The notes under the pieces are model-generated. The model had not been told where the DNA came from, searched no databases, and was given only the letters and a program-made list of their open reading frames with translations. Shown in pieces: positions 31,671-43,484 of a stretch of 64,000 nucleotides of DNA (position 1 is its first letter; each line of letters opens with the position of its first letter). The DNA is taken from the NCBI GenBank assembly GCA_950295325.1, contig OX485803.1:37217554-37281553 (forward strand), in the 5' to 3' direction. Both the position numbers and the translations under genes were made by a program. Source of the DNA: Polytrichum commune (Eukaryota > Streptophyta > Polytrichopsida > Polytrichales > Polytrichaceae).

Positions 31671-32532
31671 GAGCATCCCCACTAGACCGGGCACCGCCCT
31701 GGGCATAATTGCACCGGTGGCACCCCGGGCATAGTGTGGGTTTACCCGACATATTGTTGGAGCCCACTAGCTCGGGTACATGCCCCTCTTCGAGGCCGGC
31801 CCCCGCCCGGTATTACCCCCTTGCCCGATTCCATTAGCCTTGCCCGATGCCTTGCCCGGATACCGATTCCGTGCCCGATGTGTTGCCCGATTCCCTACCC
31901 GATCCCTTTCGGTTCTCCGCCCGGAAATATACTAAAATCCCTCGTTAATTAATTCACTAATCATACTAGATTTTCATCAATCACGAAATAAAACATTACA
32001 CTAATATCACTATATGAGTTAATTTGAGACTTTCTATTGTCACCCATTAATATATGGACCACAACAACATGGTCTAATGTTTGAGTCGTCCTACCTAAAC
32101 CATCTTGAAATGGGTTCTTAAAGACTGCAGATTTGTTTTCTTGGTTTTCCAGCTGCAATTTCCAGACTTTGGGGGCATGTTATATACCGCTGGAAAGATA
32201 TTTTCAATACCTTTCCAACGGTATATAACATGCCCCCAAATTCTTAAAATTTCAGCTGTAAACCCCACAAAACAAATCTGCAGTCTTTTAGTGACTGCAG
32301 ATCAGGGTGGTCAAAAGCTCATGGTCCCATAACCGTCGTCAAAACCCCAAGTTGCAGGTATAAAGGAAAAAATTCATGGAGCTCCAGGGAGCTGGAGCGT
32401 GGCGTGGCGTGGCGTGGTTTGTGTCTGTGTCTGTGTCTGTGTCTAGCATAGTGCGTTGCTACATTAATCCAAAATTGTGCATTTCCAGGAGTGCCGTTCA
32501 ACTGACTTATACCTCTGCTGGTGGGGACGCTC
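31671..32532. mobile_element. PIF/Harbinger-like MITE (862 bp)
   Basis: The ends GAGCATCCCCACTAG and its mirror CTGGTGGGGACGCTC are imperfect inverted repeats. Both sides carry TAA (31668-31670, 32533-32535), the duplication of PIF/Harbinger elements. The left half is rich in TTGCCCGAT(T/G)CC strings; near the right end are (TGGCG) and (TGTGTC) microsatellites. No coding capacity. Confidence 0.8.
32118..32292. repeat. foldback (hairpin) inside the MITE
   Basis: AAAGACTGCAGATTTGTTTT at the left pairs with AAAACAAATCTGCAGTCTTTT at the right. Inner arms GGGGGCATGTTATATACCG and CGGTATATAACATGCCCCC flank a loop of about 30 bp. The full fold is about 175 bp with few mismatches, long enough for a dicer-type precursor if transcribed. 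Confidence 0.8.
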
Positions 32533-33050
32533 TAAGGACCTGCTAGAGACAACTACAGGTGACGTCTACTAATTGCACAGACTGCAATACCGATTATGCC
32601 CACGCCCCGACTCTGATTCCAGCAGAGATCGAAATGTCACTTTTCAAATTGGACGTCCACTTGGACAACCAGATGTCTAACCGACATGCACTGTGACACA
32701 TGGGCCTAGACGCGGCTCAATTGAACTGGTCGAACAGGCGCGGACATCGCGACGATGAAGACTGGTTGTGCTCTACGCTAGCATCAACACCAGGAAGAGG
32801 TCAGGAAAGGAGGAGAAAGACCCACTTACCTCCAGGATTGCTCCGGCACGTCCTCAGCCGCATCCTCCTCCGATGATGATACCTCGATTATGCGGCGGCG
32901 TCTTACCGGGGGTGAGCCACGCCTCCCAGCCACATGCCGCGGGTCCTCTCTGGCCTTGGATCGCCGCTCTCCAGCTGCGCGCATGTGTTCTACCAATGTT
33001 GCTGGAGACATCTCCTTGCGCTTCCCAGTGCGATCCCGTGTCCGTAGCAT

Positions 33051-33705
33051 TTTGGACACCCAAAAGCAACACAACGCGTCAGAAAAGCAACACAAGGGCG
33101 TGGGAAGGCAGCGCAGCGCCGTAGGGAAAGCAACACATCGGCGTTGCAACAGACACCACAATGGAGACTAGTGGACGTAGGTAAGAGGATCTATGCACCT
33201 CGGCATCGGAGAAGACCTATGGCCGACTGTGACCCTATGCCCAACCCACTGGAGGCCGTACAGGCACCTAAAACCGGGGGCTGCCGCGTGTCCGCATGCG
33301 GGCTTCCCAGTGCCATTGTTGGAGTTCGGCTTCCAGTGGCCGAGAGCGGCGAAAAATTTCGCCGCACAGCAAAATTTGAACTTGACCGTAACCTAAATTG
33401 TGATGCATGCATATGAGATGGAAGATTTACATGTTTTGGAACTGGGTTGATAGCGATGCTCGATGACTCAGTGGGTGTTGTGAAATTTTCACTCCCAAAG
33501 AAGTTGAGCAAGCGTGAGCGGCGGCGACGGTGTGCACGTTGGGTTCTTTGAATTGTGTTGGGTTTTTGGGATGGCATCATTGCATTCTTCTCTTCGCATT
33601 CAAACACCAAAGTGGACAACACTGCAGCGGCCTCGGAGTCATCCGCATCCACCCTTTGCGGATGTTGTGATGTGTCTATAAAACGGACAACCCTACCAAG
33701 CTTTC
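33051..33705. other. non-coding part of element C upstream of tnpA
   Basis: About 650 bp between the tnpA start and the next solo LTR. Probably the tnpA promoter; near 33380 ACTTGACCGTAACC and near 33465 GTGGGTGTTGTGAAA are unremarkable. No gene seen; overlapping short ORFs lack coding character. Confidence 0.4.
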
Positions 33706-33710
33706 GTGCT

Positions 33711-34650
33711 TGTCGCGCACCTCTCCATGAGGAGTGCCCGCAACACCATGGGCACAAGGGGGACCCCGGAGTGACACCCGGGACTTGTGACGCCATTGGT
33801 GAGAGGGACCAAGTGATCCTAATGTGGGTGAGGGCCCCGGGCGTTTAGAACGCCTCCCACCCACAAAGACTAGGAGTCATGAGGGTAAAGCCATAAGCTA
33901 TGAGTAGCTTATGGCGTCCCGATTCTAGAATGCTAAAGAACACCTCAATCTGAGGTGTGAGCTAGGAGATATGGCACTTTGAGTGGGATGCTGTCCCGGG
34001 ACAGCGCCCTGGAACAGCAGGGGCCTGGGAGTGGCTCCCGGGACTGCAAAGGTTTAAACAGGCATAACTTCCTCAATACTTGCCCGAATAGGGCAAGTGA
34101 GGTGTCCATAGGGATCTACGTGAAATGTAGATGACGATAGAGTGGTTGGTTGTTAGATTCAGAGACCGCACGTGAAAGTTATGAAGGTCTGAAGCTGCAG
34201 GGAGGCTTCTAGACCCGGCGGCTAAGGGAAAATGTCTACTTGGCCCCAACTCTTGGTAGAGAGACAAAAGGGATGTTGACGGTGGGGGAGGGGCCCCGCC
34301 AAAAGTCCTAGAGGCTTATATGGGTGAGGCGGCTTTGCCGACCGACCCCCCCGGAGCATACTTGGCAATGTGCTCCGGGTGGTTGTAGTGTTGTCCAAGC
34401 AACACTATGACCAAGTAGGGAGTGGACTTCCATGGATGGAAGTCCACCTTAGCGATGGGTTACCTACTAAGGGGAAAGAGTCCCGAATGCATGTGTAGGA
34501 GGGTTTGGTGACCAAATATGGGATTGAAGGTCCGCGGTTTTGGGAGCTAACCATGCATGTGCGTGGGATGTGCAGGTTAGCGCTCGGGACACTTGCTAGA
34601 GTTGGAAAGCGATTGAGCTAAGTGGAGAAAAACTAGCAAAGGTCGCAACA
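33711..34650 (+). mobile_element. solo LTR, subfamily 1 (second copy)
   Basis: 940 bp, TGTCGCGCACC...GGTCGCAACA, with a perfect 5 bp duplication GTGCT (33706-33710, 34651-34655). It is almost identical over its full length to 2590-3529, which lies in a different transposon. The two insertions are therefore of similar, recent age. Confidence 0.92.
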
Positions 34651-34655
34651 GTGCT

Positions 34656-35279
34656 GAACGCGACACCGCCATGCTGCTAAGGGATGTTCAAGCAATGAGC
34701 GTACAAAGGTGAAGCCGCAACACTTAGGGTTTAGAGAATGTCGGCGAGCCTTCTCAGGGTCCTCTGGGGCATCCACTGCCTGGAATACCCTCTGGGACAC
34801 GTGGGAAAAGGTCAGTTACATTGTTTTTTTACTGGCGTCGTAGATACCAGTGTTTTCTTGGACGTCATGTAAGACACCCAATGCGACATGTGCTTAATTC
34901 GAACACTGTGCGCTCCCCATTGTGTGCGGGAATGAAAGATCCAGGTCATCGACGTGACCATTGTGGTTTCGATGTTCTGCAGCAGTCAAATCCCTCACGT
35001 GGGTGTGTATGGAACACACTGCCGTGTAGTGTGTGACCTTCATTTTGGTGTCCAGGAAGATGTCACAATTGACGCCGACAGATCAACAGCAATGTCCCCA
35101 TGGACATTCTCAGTGACATCCACCCTGGAAGAGACACTCCGCATAGTGTCAACGAATGGTGTCCTCTGTTTATATCAATGCTCATGCGCAACACGACCAT
35201 GTGGAGACCTTGCGGAAGCGCTGCAGGGTGTGTAACATCGGCCCAGTGAGGTAACATCTTCCAATTCGGGACACGCAAC
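34656..35279. other. element C DNA before tnpD
   Basis: No gene. GACGTC, GACATC and GATGTC words are frequent (near 34860, 34950, 35055, 35070, 35100, 35115). Probably the tnpD promoter and leader. Confidence 0.5.
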
Positions 35280-36288
35280 ATGGGTTCGGCTGTGCGTCGT
35301 GGTGCAACCATTCGTTTGACGGACGATGGACGCACACTTCGTCACGTGCCAATAGGGGATTTGATACTTCACACGGAGCTCCGCGTGGCGACACAGAACA
35401 ATGTGCACACATTTAGATGTCCTTGCAAAGACTGCAAGGGTGGACGCAGAAAAACCATACAAGTTATATGGCAACACCACGCGGCAGTTGGCCGTGATCC
35501 AGTTCTAACCAAGTCTTTACTAGGTGGTGACCCCGTCGATGGATACCCACTGTCTGGAATGTGGGTGGAGGACGTCTGTTGTGACAACGACGTTGTAGAA
35601 GACATCCCTTCGAACACATTACCTGAACCCGTGGACGCCGACAACGGGGCACTTCCCCCACCCCTCCTGGATGAATTCCATGAAGTTGAACGTCAGGTGC
35701 TGGAGGCACTGGGCAGAGGGGATGCACTCCACGAAGAGGCCGTAACTGAAGGACGTTTGCATATGGAGAACGAGGAAGACGGCGACATCGAAGATGAATT
35801 GGATGGTTTGTATACGGAAGCCACGACTCCAGTGTACCCGGGTTAAAAAATGAGTGTTGTGTCCACCACGATCATCATAATGAACATGTGCTCGGTGTTC
35901 CGTGTGAGCAATACATTTACCGATGAGTTGTTCCGATTTTTGTCTGGAGACTTGTTACCAATGCCCAACAAGTTGCCCAAAACTCATTATGCGGCTCGGA
36001 AGAGCATCCGTCGACTTGGATTGACCTACAACAATATCCATGCATGCCCCAATGGTTGTATTCTATATGACGAAGAATATGCAAATCATGATTTATGTCC
36101 CAAGTGCACGGCGCGACGATGGCTGGATGGCAGCAACAACATTCCCGCAAGAGTAATCCGTCACTTTCCCCTAATTCCTAGGTTGAAACGGATGTGGCGC
36201 TCGTCTGAGATAGCACGTCTATTGACAGGTCACACCAAACACGTCAGCAGTGATGACATCATGCGTTCTGTGGTTGACAGCTGTGAGG
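35280..36288 (+). pseudogene. tnpD-like (TNP2) gene of element C, N-terminal part
   Basis: The first part, MGSAVRRGATIRLTDDGRTL.., contains FRCPCKDCKGG and GYPLSGMW and resembles the transposase-associated N-terminal domain of plant CACTA TNPD proteins. An acidic linker follows. An in-frame TAA at 35844-35846 interrupts it. Beyond it the same frame continues with SNTFTDELFRFLSGDLLPMPNKLPKTHYAARKSI and a zinc-binding pair (CPNGC..CPKC), the start of the TNP2 core. The TNP2 frame stops after VVDS at about 36288, where a 9.5 kb insertion begins. It resumes at 45832 with PAWKHINN. Confidence 0.75.
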
Positions 36289-37239
36289 CCAAACCCCCCA
36301 CCCTTAAGCGTTCGTAGTCCGAGTAGTGGGTTTGGGCTCACATTCTTCCGTGGCATTGGCCTTGGACTTGGATGAGTCCTTTGATGACTCAAGTGTCCAA
36401 TTCCTAGCCTTGTACGCGCAAGCCCACGTTGCTATTCCCCTTTTCCTTTTACCATTGGTCGCCTTCACTTCATTTGGGTCCTTGAGCTCCTCACTAGGCT
36501 TGGTTGTAGATTCCATGACAATGTCACTCTTTGTGTAATTTTATAGTTTTAATTCATTCATACACCGATGCATGAACATAGAAAACAACTCTTTTTTATT
36601 ATGTGGTCATTGATGAGAAGTGTTAACAAACACTTCCACCAACAAGTTACCCACGTCACACCACACCAATTCAAATCAAGTGTCAATCAAACCTACACTA
36701 CTACTTATGTCCACAAACTCAATCGACCTAAGCTAAAATTTTAATGCATCAAGGGCATTCCCTCTCATGCTCTAGGATAAGCCAACTAATCCATAGGTGG
36801 TAAGGACCATACCCATGGTCAAACAAGTCAAGATTGCTTGGTTCCTAGTTGTGCATCCTAGGCTAAGTAAGTGAGTGCACAAGTTTCCCTACCAAATCAA
36901 CTCCAAATGCTACACACATTAGTTTCCCCAATGCCCCCTAACTAGTCAGAGGCCTCGGGTCTGAATTCATTGCAACAGAAAAATCTATCACAGAGTAATT
37001 CTGCGCTGTTTGGCTCAGGTCTGGGCCCGTCATTGCCCGTCAACCATCCGTCAGTGCCCGTCCCGGGACCTCTTTCACTGATCCGAGTTGCACTGTCGCC
37101 GAAATGGCTTGGTTCCGGCCCTTGTGACTCCTTTGCCTTGCTGGATGGTAGGCTAAATTGCTGGGGCCTGCAAATCTGCTCCATCTTCTCGGCAGCCATC
37201 CCTGGGTCGCTCTCTGCATTTAGCCTTAGTCTCACAGAC

Positions 37240-38365
37240 TGTCGCGCACCTCTCCATGAGGAGTGGCCGAAACACCATGGGCACAAGGGGGACCCCGGAG
37301 TGACACCTGGGACTTGTGGCGCCGTTGGTGAGAGGGCCCAAGTGATCCTAGTGTGGGTGAGGGCCCCGGGCGTTGGGAACGCCTCCCACCCACAAAGACT
37401 AGGAGGCATGAGGGTGAGGCCATGAGCTATGCGTAGCTCATGGCGTGGTGATTCTAGAATGCTCAAGAACACCTCAATCCGAGGTGTGAGCTAGGAGTTA
37501 TGGCCATTTGAGTGGGGTGCTGTCCCGGGACAGCGCCCTGCTACAGCAGTGCCTGGGAGTGATTCCCGGGACTGCCAAGGTTCAAACAGGCATAACTTCC
37601 TCACCACTTGCCCGAATGGGGCAAGTGAGGAGTCCATCGGCATCTACGTGAAGCGTAGATGAAGATGGAGTGGTTGGTTGCTGGAATCAGACATCATACA
37701 AGGAAGTTATGATGGTCTGAAGCTGCTGGGGGGGTTCTAGGCCCAGCAGCTAAGGGAAAATGTCCACTTGGCCCCAACTCTTGGTAGAGAGACAAGAGGT
37801 TGGTTGACGGTGGGGTAGGGGCCCCGCGTAGAGTCCTAGAGGCTTATATGGGTGAGGTGGTGTGGCCTCACCCACCCGAGGCCGAACGGCAAGGCCTCCA
37901 TGGGCTTTGGCCTATTGTGAGGCCATAGTTGCCTAGTATGGTTCGGGTTGTTGTAGTGTTGCTCCGGCAACGCGATGATCAACATAGGATTGGACTTCCA
38001 TGGATGGAAGTCCACATTGGGGAAATGGGTTACCGATTAAGGGGTGAGTCCCGAAAGCAAAGTAGGAGGGTTGGTTCCCTCCTATGAACTATTGGTCCGG
38101 GGTTAGAGGAGCTAACCATTAGCATGGCGGTATGCAAAGGGTTAGCCACTCGTAACCTTTGCTAGAATTGAAAATTGGCAAGATGGTCAAAGGGGGGCTA
38201 GCAAGGGTTGCGACAAGGAGGGTTGGTTCCCTCCTATGAACTATTGGTCCGGGGTAAGAGGAGCTATCCATTAGCATGGCGGAATGCAAAGGGTTAGCGA
38301 CTCGTAACCTTTGCTAGAATTGAAAATTGGCAAGATTATTAAGGGACCTAGCAAGGGTTGCGACA
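37240..38365 (+). repeat. 5' LTR
   Basis: TG...CA ends. The first 976 bp (to GCGACA at 38215) correspond to an ordinary subfamily 2 LTR. A further 150 bp (38216-38365) repeats the 3' portion from GGAGGGTTGGTTCC onward, with differences. Confidence 0.93.
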
Positions 38366-38367
38366 CT

Positions 38368-38382
38368 TGGTATCAGAGCAGG
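38368..38382 (+). other. primer binding site
   Basis: TGGTATCAGAGCAGG, the usual plant LTR element match to the 3' end of initiator Met-tRNA, 2 bp past the 5' LTR. Confidence 0.9.
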
Positions 38383-39560
38383 GTTCCAATATTTGAGCTA
38401 GCACTTTGAGGGAGACATGGCTATCAAACCTGAGGGTTATTATGGTGAGCCCGGGTTTCCAAAAGGTTGTGAGGCTCAAATTGGAACAAGGATCATGTGC
38501 AAATGGAGTTTGACCATACCATTGATTTTAATGGTAATGGTGGGCATGAGGGTGGATTCGGTGAGGAAAATGGAGGTGTTCTTTGAAAGGGCTCCCGCAA
38601 ACCTCAAATAGTATTTGGGGCCTAGAATACCGAATGCACCCAAAACCTTGGAGGGTATTAATGTTGGATTGAAATTTCAATTCGAGATGCTTCGAAGGTT
38701 CGGATGTTGAAATGAACTTGGTGCTAATGAGGCACCCGGGGCCTCTTAAGGCCTATGTGCGCTATTCAAACGCACAAATGAAGGATACACCTAAAACGGA
38801 CAAGCTTTCTAAGGAATGCATCGTTTTAGGTGGGGTTTTAAAAGCGGGTGGTGGATGTTTTGTTTAAGTCCCCAAGGCTTCTTGAGGACATGGTGGGGAT
38901 CATAAAGTTTGCAAGATCATTGAATCCGATGGTCCCGAAGAAAAGTTTGGCGGCGCATCACCACAAGTGGCTTTAGCCAAAGTTGGTCCCAAAGAAATGA
39001 GTGCAAATTGTTTGGTCCATTTTACTTTGGCAAAACATGTGGGTGCCGCGGACGGAATGCTGAAAGGTGGCTTTATGCTTCCAAGGCAAATCATACTCAT
39101 GCCGCGGACGGAATGTTGGGAGGTGGGTTTATCCTACCAAGGCAATTCATGTTCGTACCGCGGACGGAGTTTGGGAAGGTGGCTTTGTGCTACCAAGGCA
39201 AAACATGTTTGTTTTGTGGACAAATTATTGGAAATTGCTTTTGTGGCACTAAACCAATTCGTCCCACGGACAGAATGTTAAAAGTTGGCTTTGCGGACTG
39301 AGCCAAAACATATTGTTGCGGTGGACCGAGAATTAGATGGTGGCTTTGTGGCCAAGGCTAGTAGCCTTAAGTCAAGGCCAAGTCATGTATATCTTGAGGC
39401 TCAAATGAATGGGAGATATGTCTCATGAGTTGTCAAAGAGGCAACGGACTCTTTCAGGAGCCCAAAGCTCACAAGGGGGTTGGGGCTCGCGGACGGGTAG
39501 AGCCGGCAAGCCCACCAAGGTGCGGTGGAAAGGGCAAACCGCATGAGACAAAGGAGGCCG
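38383..39560 (+). other. gag-region remnant with a tandem repeat
   Basis: No intact frame. At about 39045-39290 a unit of roughly 55-60 bp containing GCCGCGGACGGAATG and GGTGGCTTTATGCTTCCAAGGC-like sequence is repeated four to five times, with divergence. It may derive from gag. Short fragments only. Confidence 0.5.
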
Positions 39561-42500
39561 CGATGCATGTAACCTTTCAATGTGGGACATTGGATTTTTG
39601 TCAAAATTTCACACCAAGTGAAATAGATGAAATGCATGTCATTGTGTAGGCCGCCTTCTTTGAAACTCACATGATAGATGTGAGGTGCAAGCCGGTGTGC
39701 TTGCGGTGCATTATGATGTGTCATAATGGCAAAGAATTGAAGTTCAAATTAACAATGACTCCTATGGTAGGAGGACCTAAGTTGAATTTGGTCTTAATGG
39801 ACCGAATTTTTTTAAAAAAAAAAAACATAATGGTCGTGGTTCAATTGGAGCAACTCCAAGGAACGTATGGGGAGGCTAGGAAAGATGGGCCTCCCCCAAA
39901 CAACATTGGTGTGATGTTGGTGAAATACAAGGATGTATTCACCAATGTGTTGCCCAAAAAAAAAATTACCGCCAAGAAGTGAAAAATAACTTTGCTCAAC
40001 GAGAGATTGAGCTCTTGAGGTATGTGGTGATAAATGAAGTTGGTGGACGAACATGAAGAATGTCAAGGCAATCCAAAAGGAGAATTGGCCCTTGATTCAA
40101 AAGGGCTTAGGTCATTTGTTGGCCTAGCCAATTAGTACCACAACTTCATTCGAGAGTTTTCTAAGGTTGCTAGGACCTTATTCAACTTATTGAGGAAAAT
40201 GGCTATCCCAAGAGTGGGATAAGCCTTGTCACCAAGCCTTTAAGGAGCTTAAGACCAAGTTTTCTTCGCCACCCGTGCTCAAGTTTGCGAAATTTGACAA
40301 ACCTTTTGAGGTGCATACGGGGGCGAGTAACTTTACCATTGGCGGATGTTGATCCAAGATGGATGCCCATTGCATATGGGAGCATTAAGCTCAAAGGTTG
40401 TCAAACCTTGTGCGACTTGTGAAAGAAATGGCTATCCCAAGAGTGGGATGAGCCTTGCCACCAAGTCTTTAAGGAGCTTAAGACGAAGTTCTCTTCGCCG
40501 CCCGTGCTCAAGTTTGCGAAATTTGACAAACCTTTTGAGGTACATACGGGGGCGAGTGACTTTGCCATTGGCGGATGGTTAACGTAAGATGGATGGCCAT
40601 TGCATATGAGAGCGTTAAGCTTGATGGTTATCCGACCTTATCCGACTTGTGGAAGAAATGACTATCCCAAGAGTGGGATGAGCCTTGCCACCAAGTCTTT
40701 GGGGAGCTTGAGAGCAAGTGTTCTTAGACGCCCGTGCTCAAGTTCGCGGAGCTTGACAAACCTTTTGAGGTGCATACGGGGGTGAGCGACTTTGCCAATC
40801 ATGGTGGATTATGTGTAATTGGATGGCCATTGCATATGGGAGCATGAAGCTCGATGGTTGTCCAAGAAGACAACCAACTCATGACAAAGAATTTCTTTGC
40901 CGTAGTGCATTGCTTGAAGATGTGGCGACACTATTTGGGGTCGCACAAAGCAAAGGTCTACATGGACAATGTGTCCTAAAAGTATTTTAACGTATACAAG
41001 CGCAAGTGAGCGCCAAGTCATTGCGGTGGCATGATAGTTTGGCGCTTATAAAGGTGGATTTGATCCACAAACCGGACCGTGGAAATGTGGTGCCGGATGC
41101 GCGAAGTAGACCGGAAAAATTCCAAGCAATGAGAACCATCCAAACCTTGTGGCTAATGTGTGCCGGCGAAGGAAACTTGTGATGCAAGATACGGGAGGGG
41201 TAAATTAACTACCCCAAAGCACAAAAGCTTTTAGGTGAGCTTCGCAAGAGCAAGGTGCTCAAAGAGGTTAAGTTGGTGGACGGATTGTTCAAGTGCAAGC
41301 AAAGTTGGGTGTATGTGCCACAAGGCAAGTTGAGGCTATCGGTTTTGAAGGAGGAATTTGATAGTCCTATTGCCGGCCATAGAGGAGAAAGAAAAAGCCG
41401 CCATAGAATGGTGTCAAAGTGGTACCATTGGCAGTGCATAAAGGAAGATATAGCCCACTTTGTGAAGGCTTGAATCAAAGTGCCAAGTGAACCGAGCCTC
41501 TTACCAAAAGCAAGGCGGCTTCTTGCAACCGTTGCCTATCCCGTTGGCGCCATGGCATGGTATGTGCATGGACTTGATCACAAGTTTGCCGGAGTCACAT
41601 GGGTATGATGCCATCTTGTTGATGGTAGAGCGGTTTGCCAAGTGGGCACACATGGTGCCGATTGTGGGAACCGCCACTGCGTTGGAGACCGCATAGCCTT
41701 TCTCAAAGGATGGTTGAGGCACCACGGGTTGCCAAGAGTGATTGTGTGGGATCAAGATCCAAAGTTCACAAGTGCATTTTCAATGCATTTCTCTAAGGAG
41801 GTCGGAATGAAACTAAGGTTTAGCACGACCTTGCATTCCCAAATGAATGGGAAATCGGAGCGTGTGAATGGAGTCTTGAAGCAATACTTGAGGAACTTGG
41901 TGGGGGCGGACCAAGGAGATTGGGCGGACTATGTGGGTCGAGCGGAGTGTAATTGCAATGTAGCCACGCACTTGGCTACCAAGGGGTGGTCTTTGGTGGT
42001 GGCTTATGGAGTGGATGCGCTCCAACCTATTAACCTAGCTCTCGAGGGGGCACATTCAACACTAGAGTTCAACCAAGATGGTGAGGACTTGGCCAAGAAG
42101 CGTGAACAAGTCTTGGAGATGACCAAGTTGTTGGTGGAGAAAGCCCGAAGGTGCTACGGAGTGCAAATCAATGCCGGAAGACGCGAAGTGGAGAATGAGG
42201 TGGGCCAAAAGGCGTTGTTGAATGTGAACAACTTCACTTAGCCGGAAGGCCTCACTCCAAAGTTCATGTCCAAAATTGGAGCTTCGTTTTCCATTGTGGA
42301 ACAAGTGTTCAAGGACATATATAAGTTGGAATTACCGCCGGAGATCAAAGTGCATCCGACATTTCATGTCTCATTACGAAAGTCATTTTAGGACGACACC
42401 TTGTGGCCCGATCACAAGCAAGTGATTAGGCCACCTCCCGACCTTGTGGACGTCATTTGGAACATGAGGTAAGAGGACATCCTCAAGTGTAGGAAGCCCA

Positions 42501-42671
42501 AGTGAAAAGGAAAGAAAAAGTACAAAGGAATACTTGGTGAAATGGTGAGGATACCATGAGAAAGAAACCGCTTGGGTGGCGGCAAGAGACATGGTCAACA
42601 CCAATGAATTGGTGAAGCATTTTGAAGAAACTGAGGCTAGACATTCCAATAAAAAGAAGCGTAGGCATTGA
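39560..42671 (+). pseudogene. chromovirus pol remnant (RT end, RNase H, integrase, chromodomain)
   Basis: Recognisable pieces in order: LRSFVGLAN and FIREFSKVARTLFNLL (RT/RNase H junction, about 40105-40200); KELKTKFSSPPVLKFAKFDK and FEVHTGASDF (RNase H), present three times; KNFFAVVHCLKMWRHYL (about 40890); the AGHRGERKS zinc region and MDLITSLPESHGYDAILLMVERFAK (integrase, first Asp, about 41565); VWDQDPKFTS and the SERVNGVLKQYLRN block (second Asp and Glu, 41740-41900); LELPPEIKVHPTFHVSLRKSF (about 42330). Last comes a chromodomain EYLVKW*GYHEKETAWVAARD..NELVKHFEE (42517-42640). Many stops, including inside the chromodomain. The order integrase then chromodomain defines a chromovirus. Confidence 0.85.
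40201..40860 (+). repeat. triplicated RNase H segment in the retrotransposon
   Basis: Three tandem copies of about 230 bp starting at 40201, 40430 and 40660. Each runs from (G/A)CTATCCCAAGAGTGGGAT through GAGGTGCATACGGGGG to the next. Confidence 0.85.
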
Positions 42672-43484
42672 TGAGGACATCAATCTCCTTTAGTGGGGGA
42701 GAGACTCTAGTAGCAAACATAGCTTCGAGGTTAATTGCTCCACAACATGCACTTGTTCTTTGGCTTGAGGGAATAAAGTCCAAACTTTAGTGGTGCAAAG
42801 AGAAAAGTATGAGATGAGGTCCTAGTCTTGTACTTGTGCTTGGTTAATGGAAGAGGGGGAATAGACATGCCAAACTAGGTTGGGTAAGCCGAGTAATTGG
42901 GGCCATGGCTTGGAGGGGCCTTGGATAAAACCAAGAAACTTCTTAGTTGTGGGCTTGTCCGGGCGGGGACAAGGTGATGGCGCGTGCTCATAAAAGTGCT
43001 ACCCGCGAGCTAACGAGAGTTGGCGCATGGGAGTCATGAACCCATGTCTCGAAAGAGCAAAGTGGGAACCGAGTCGGGCGGGACTTGGCATCACCCCCGT
43101 GCGATCGAGGCGTGGCTTAACAATGGAAAGCCATCTCGGAGTTGCAACCGAGACAACTTAGTGGAAGCGTTGAGGTCTCGCCTAGATGTGTCATGTTAGG
43201 CTAGTGGAGCCTAACGGGGGAGGCCCCAAAGGAGGGGCAACCCAAGTGAGTCCCAAAGTAGGTGGGTCTAGTATAGGTTAGGTCCTTGGATGAGAGATCC
43301 AAGGTCGCTAACGGACCACCTAGGAACGACACCTTTGGGACCATGCCAAATTTGAAGATGCATTGTGGGGGTCGCGCCCTAAGGTAAACACAATGCCGCA
43401 CCATAGAGGATGGCAACTTGAGAATTGGTGTGCCGACTACGAGTATAGTCGATGAGGGCATCGACTCCGTTTGGTGGGGGTGAG
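42672..43484 (+). other. non-coding tail of the retrotransposon and polypurine tract
   Basis: 800 bp without frames between the chromodomain and the 3' LTR. It ends in the purine tract GGTGGGGGTGAG at 43473-43484, the second-strand primer. Confidence 0.7.

Larger units (their letters stand above)
28857..33050 (-). pseudogene. tnpA-like (Transposase_24/Ptta-En-Spm type) gene of element C
   Basis: Exons read on the minus strand: 33050-32830 (basic Arg-rich start MLRTRDRTGKRKE, ending at a GTAAGT donor), 31256-30979 (acidic/Ser segment then KKRVELDAQGQPFGAMKAV...LFKRLYTG), about 30574-30344 (DWEMCGHCDKVCEKWMRPII...AEHWKTLVGMRATEAAHLKSQ), about 29998-29300 (coiled coil EMESMRTRVTDLEGSVTRLGEN, then an acidic Pro-rich region), and perhaps 29096-28900 (basic). 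The Trp/His..Lys-Ser pattern of exon 3 is that of plant Ptta/En/Spm accessory transposases, which bind subterminal repeats and assist TNPD. A MITE (31671-32532) sits in the first intron. Exon junctions are approximate and I cannot tell whether the gene is still functional. Confidence 0.6.
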
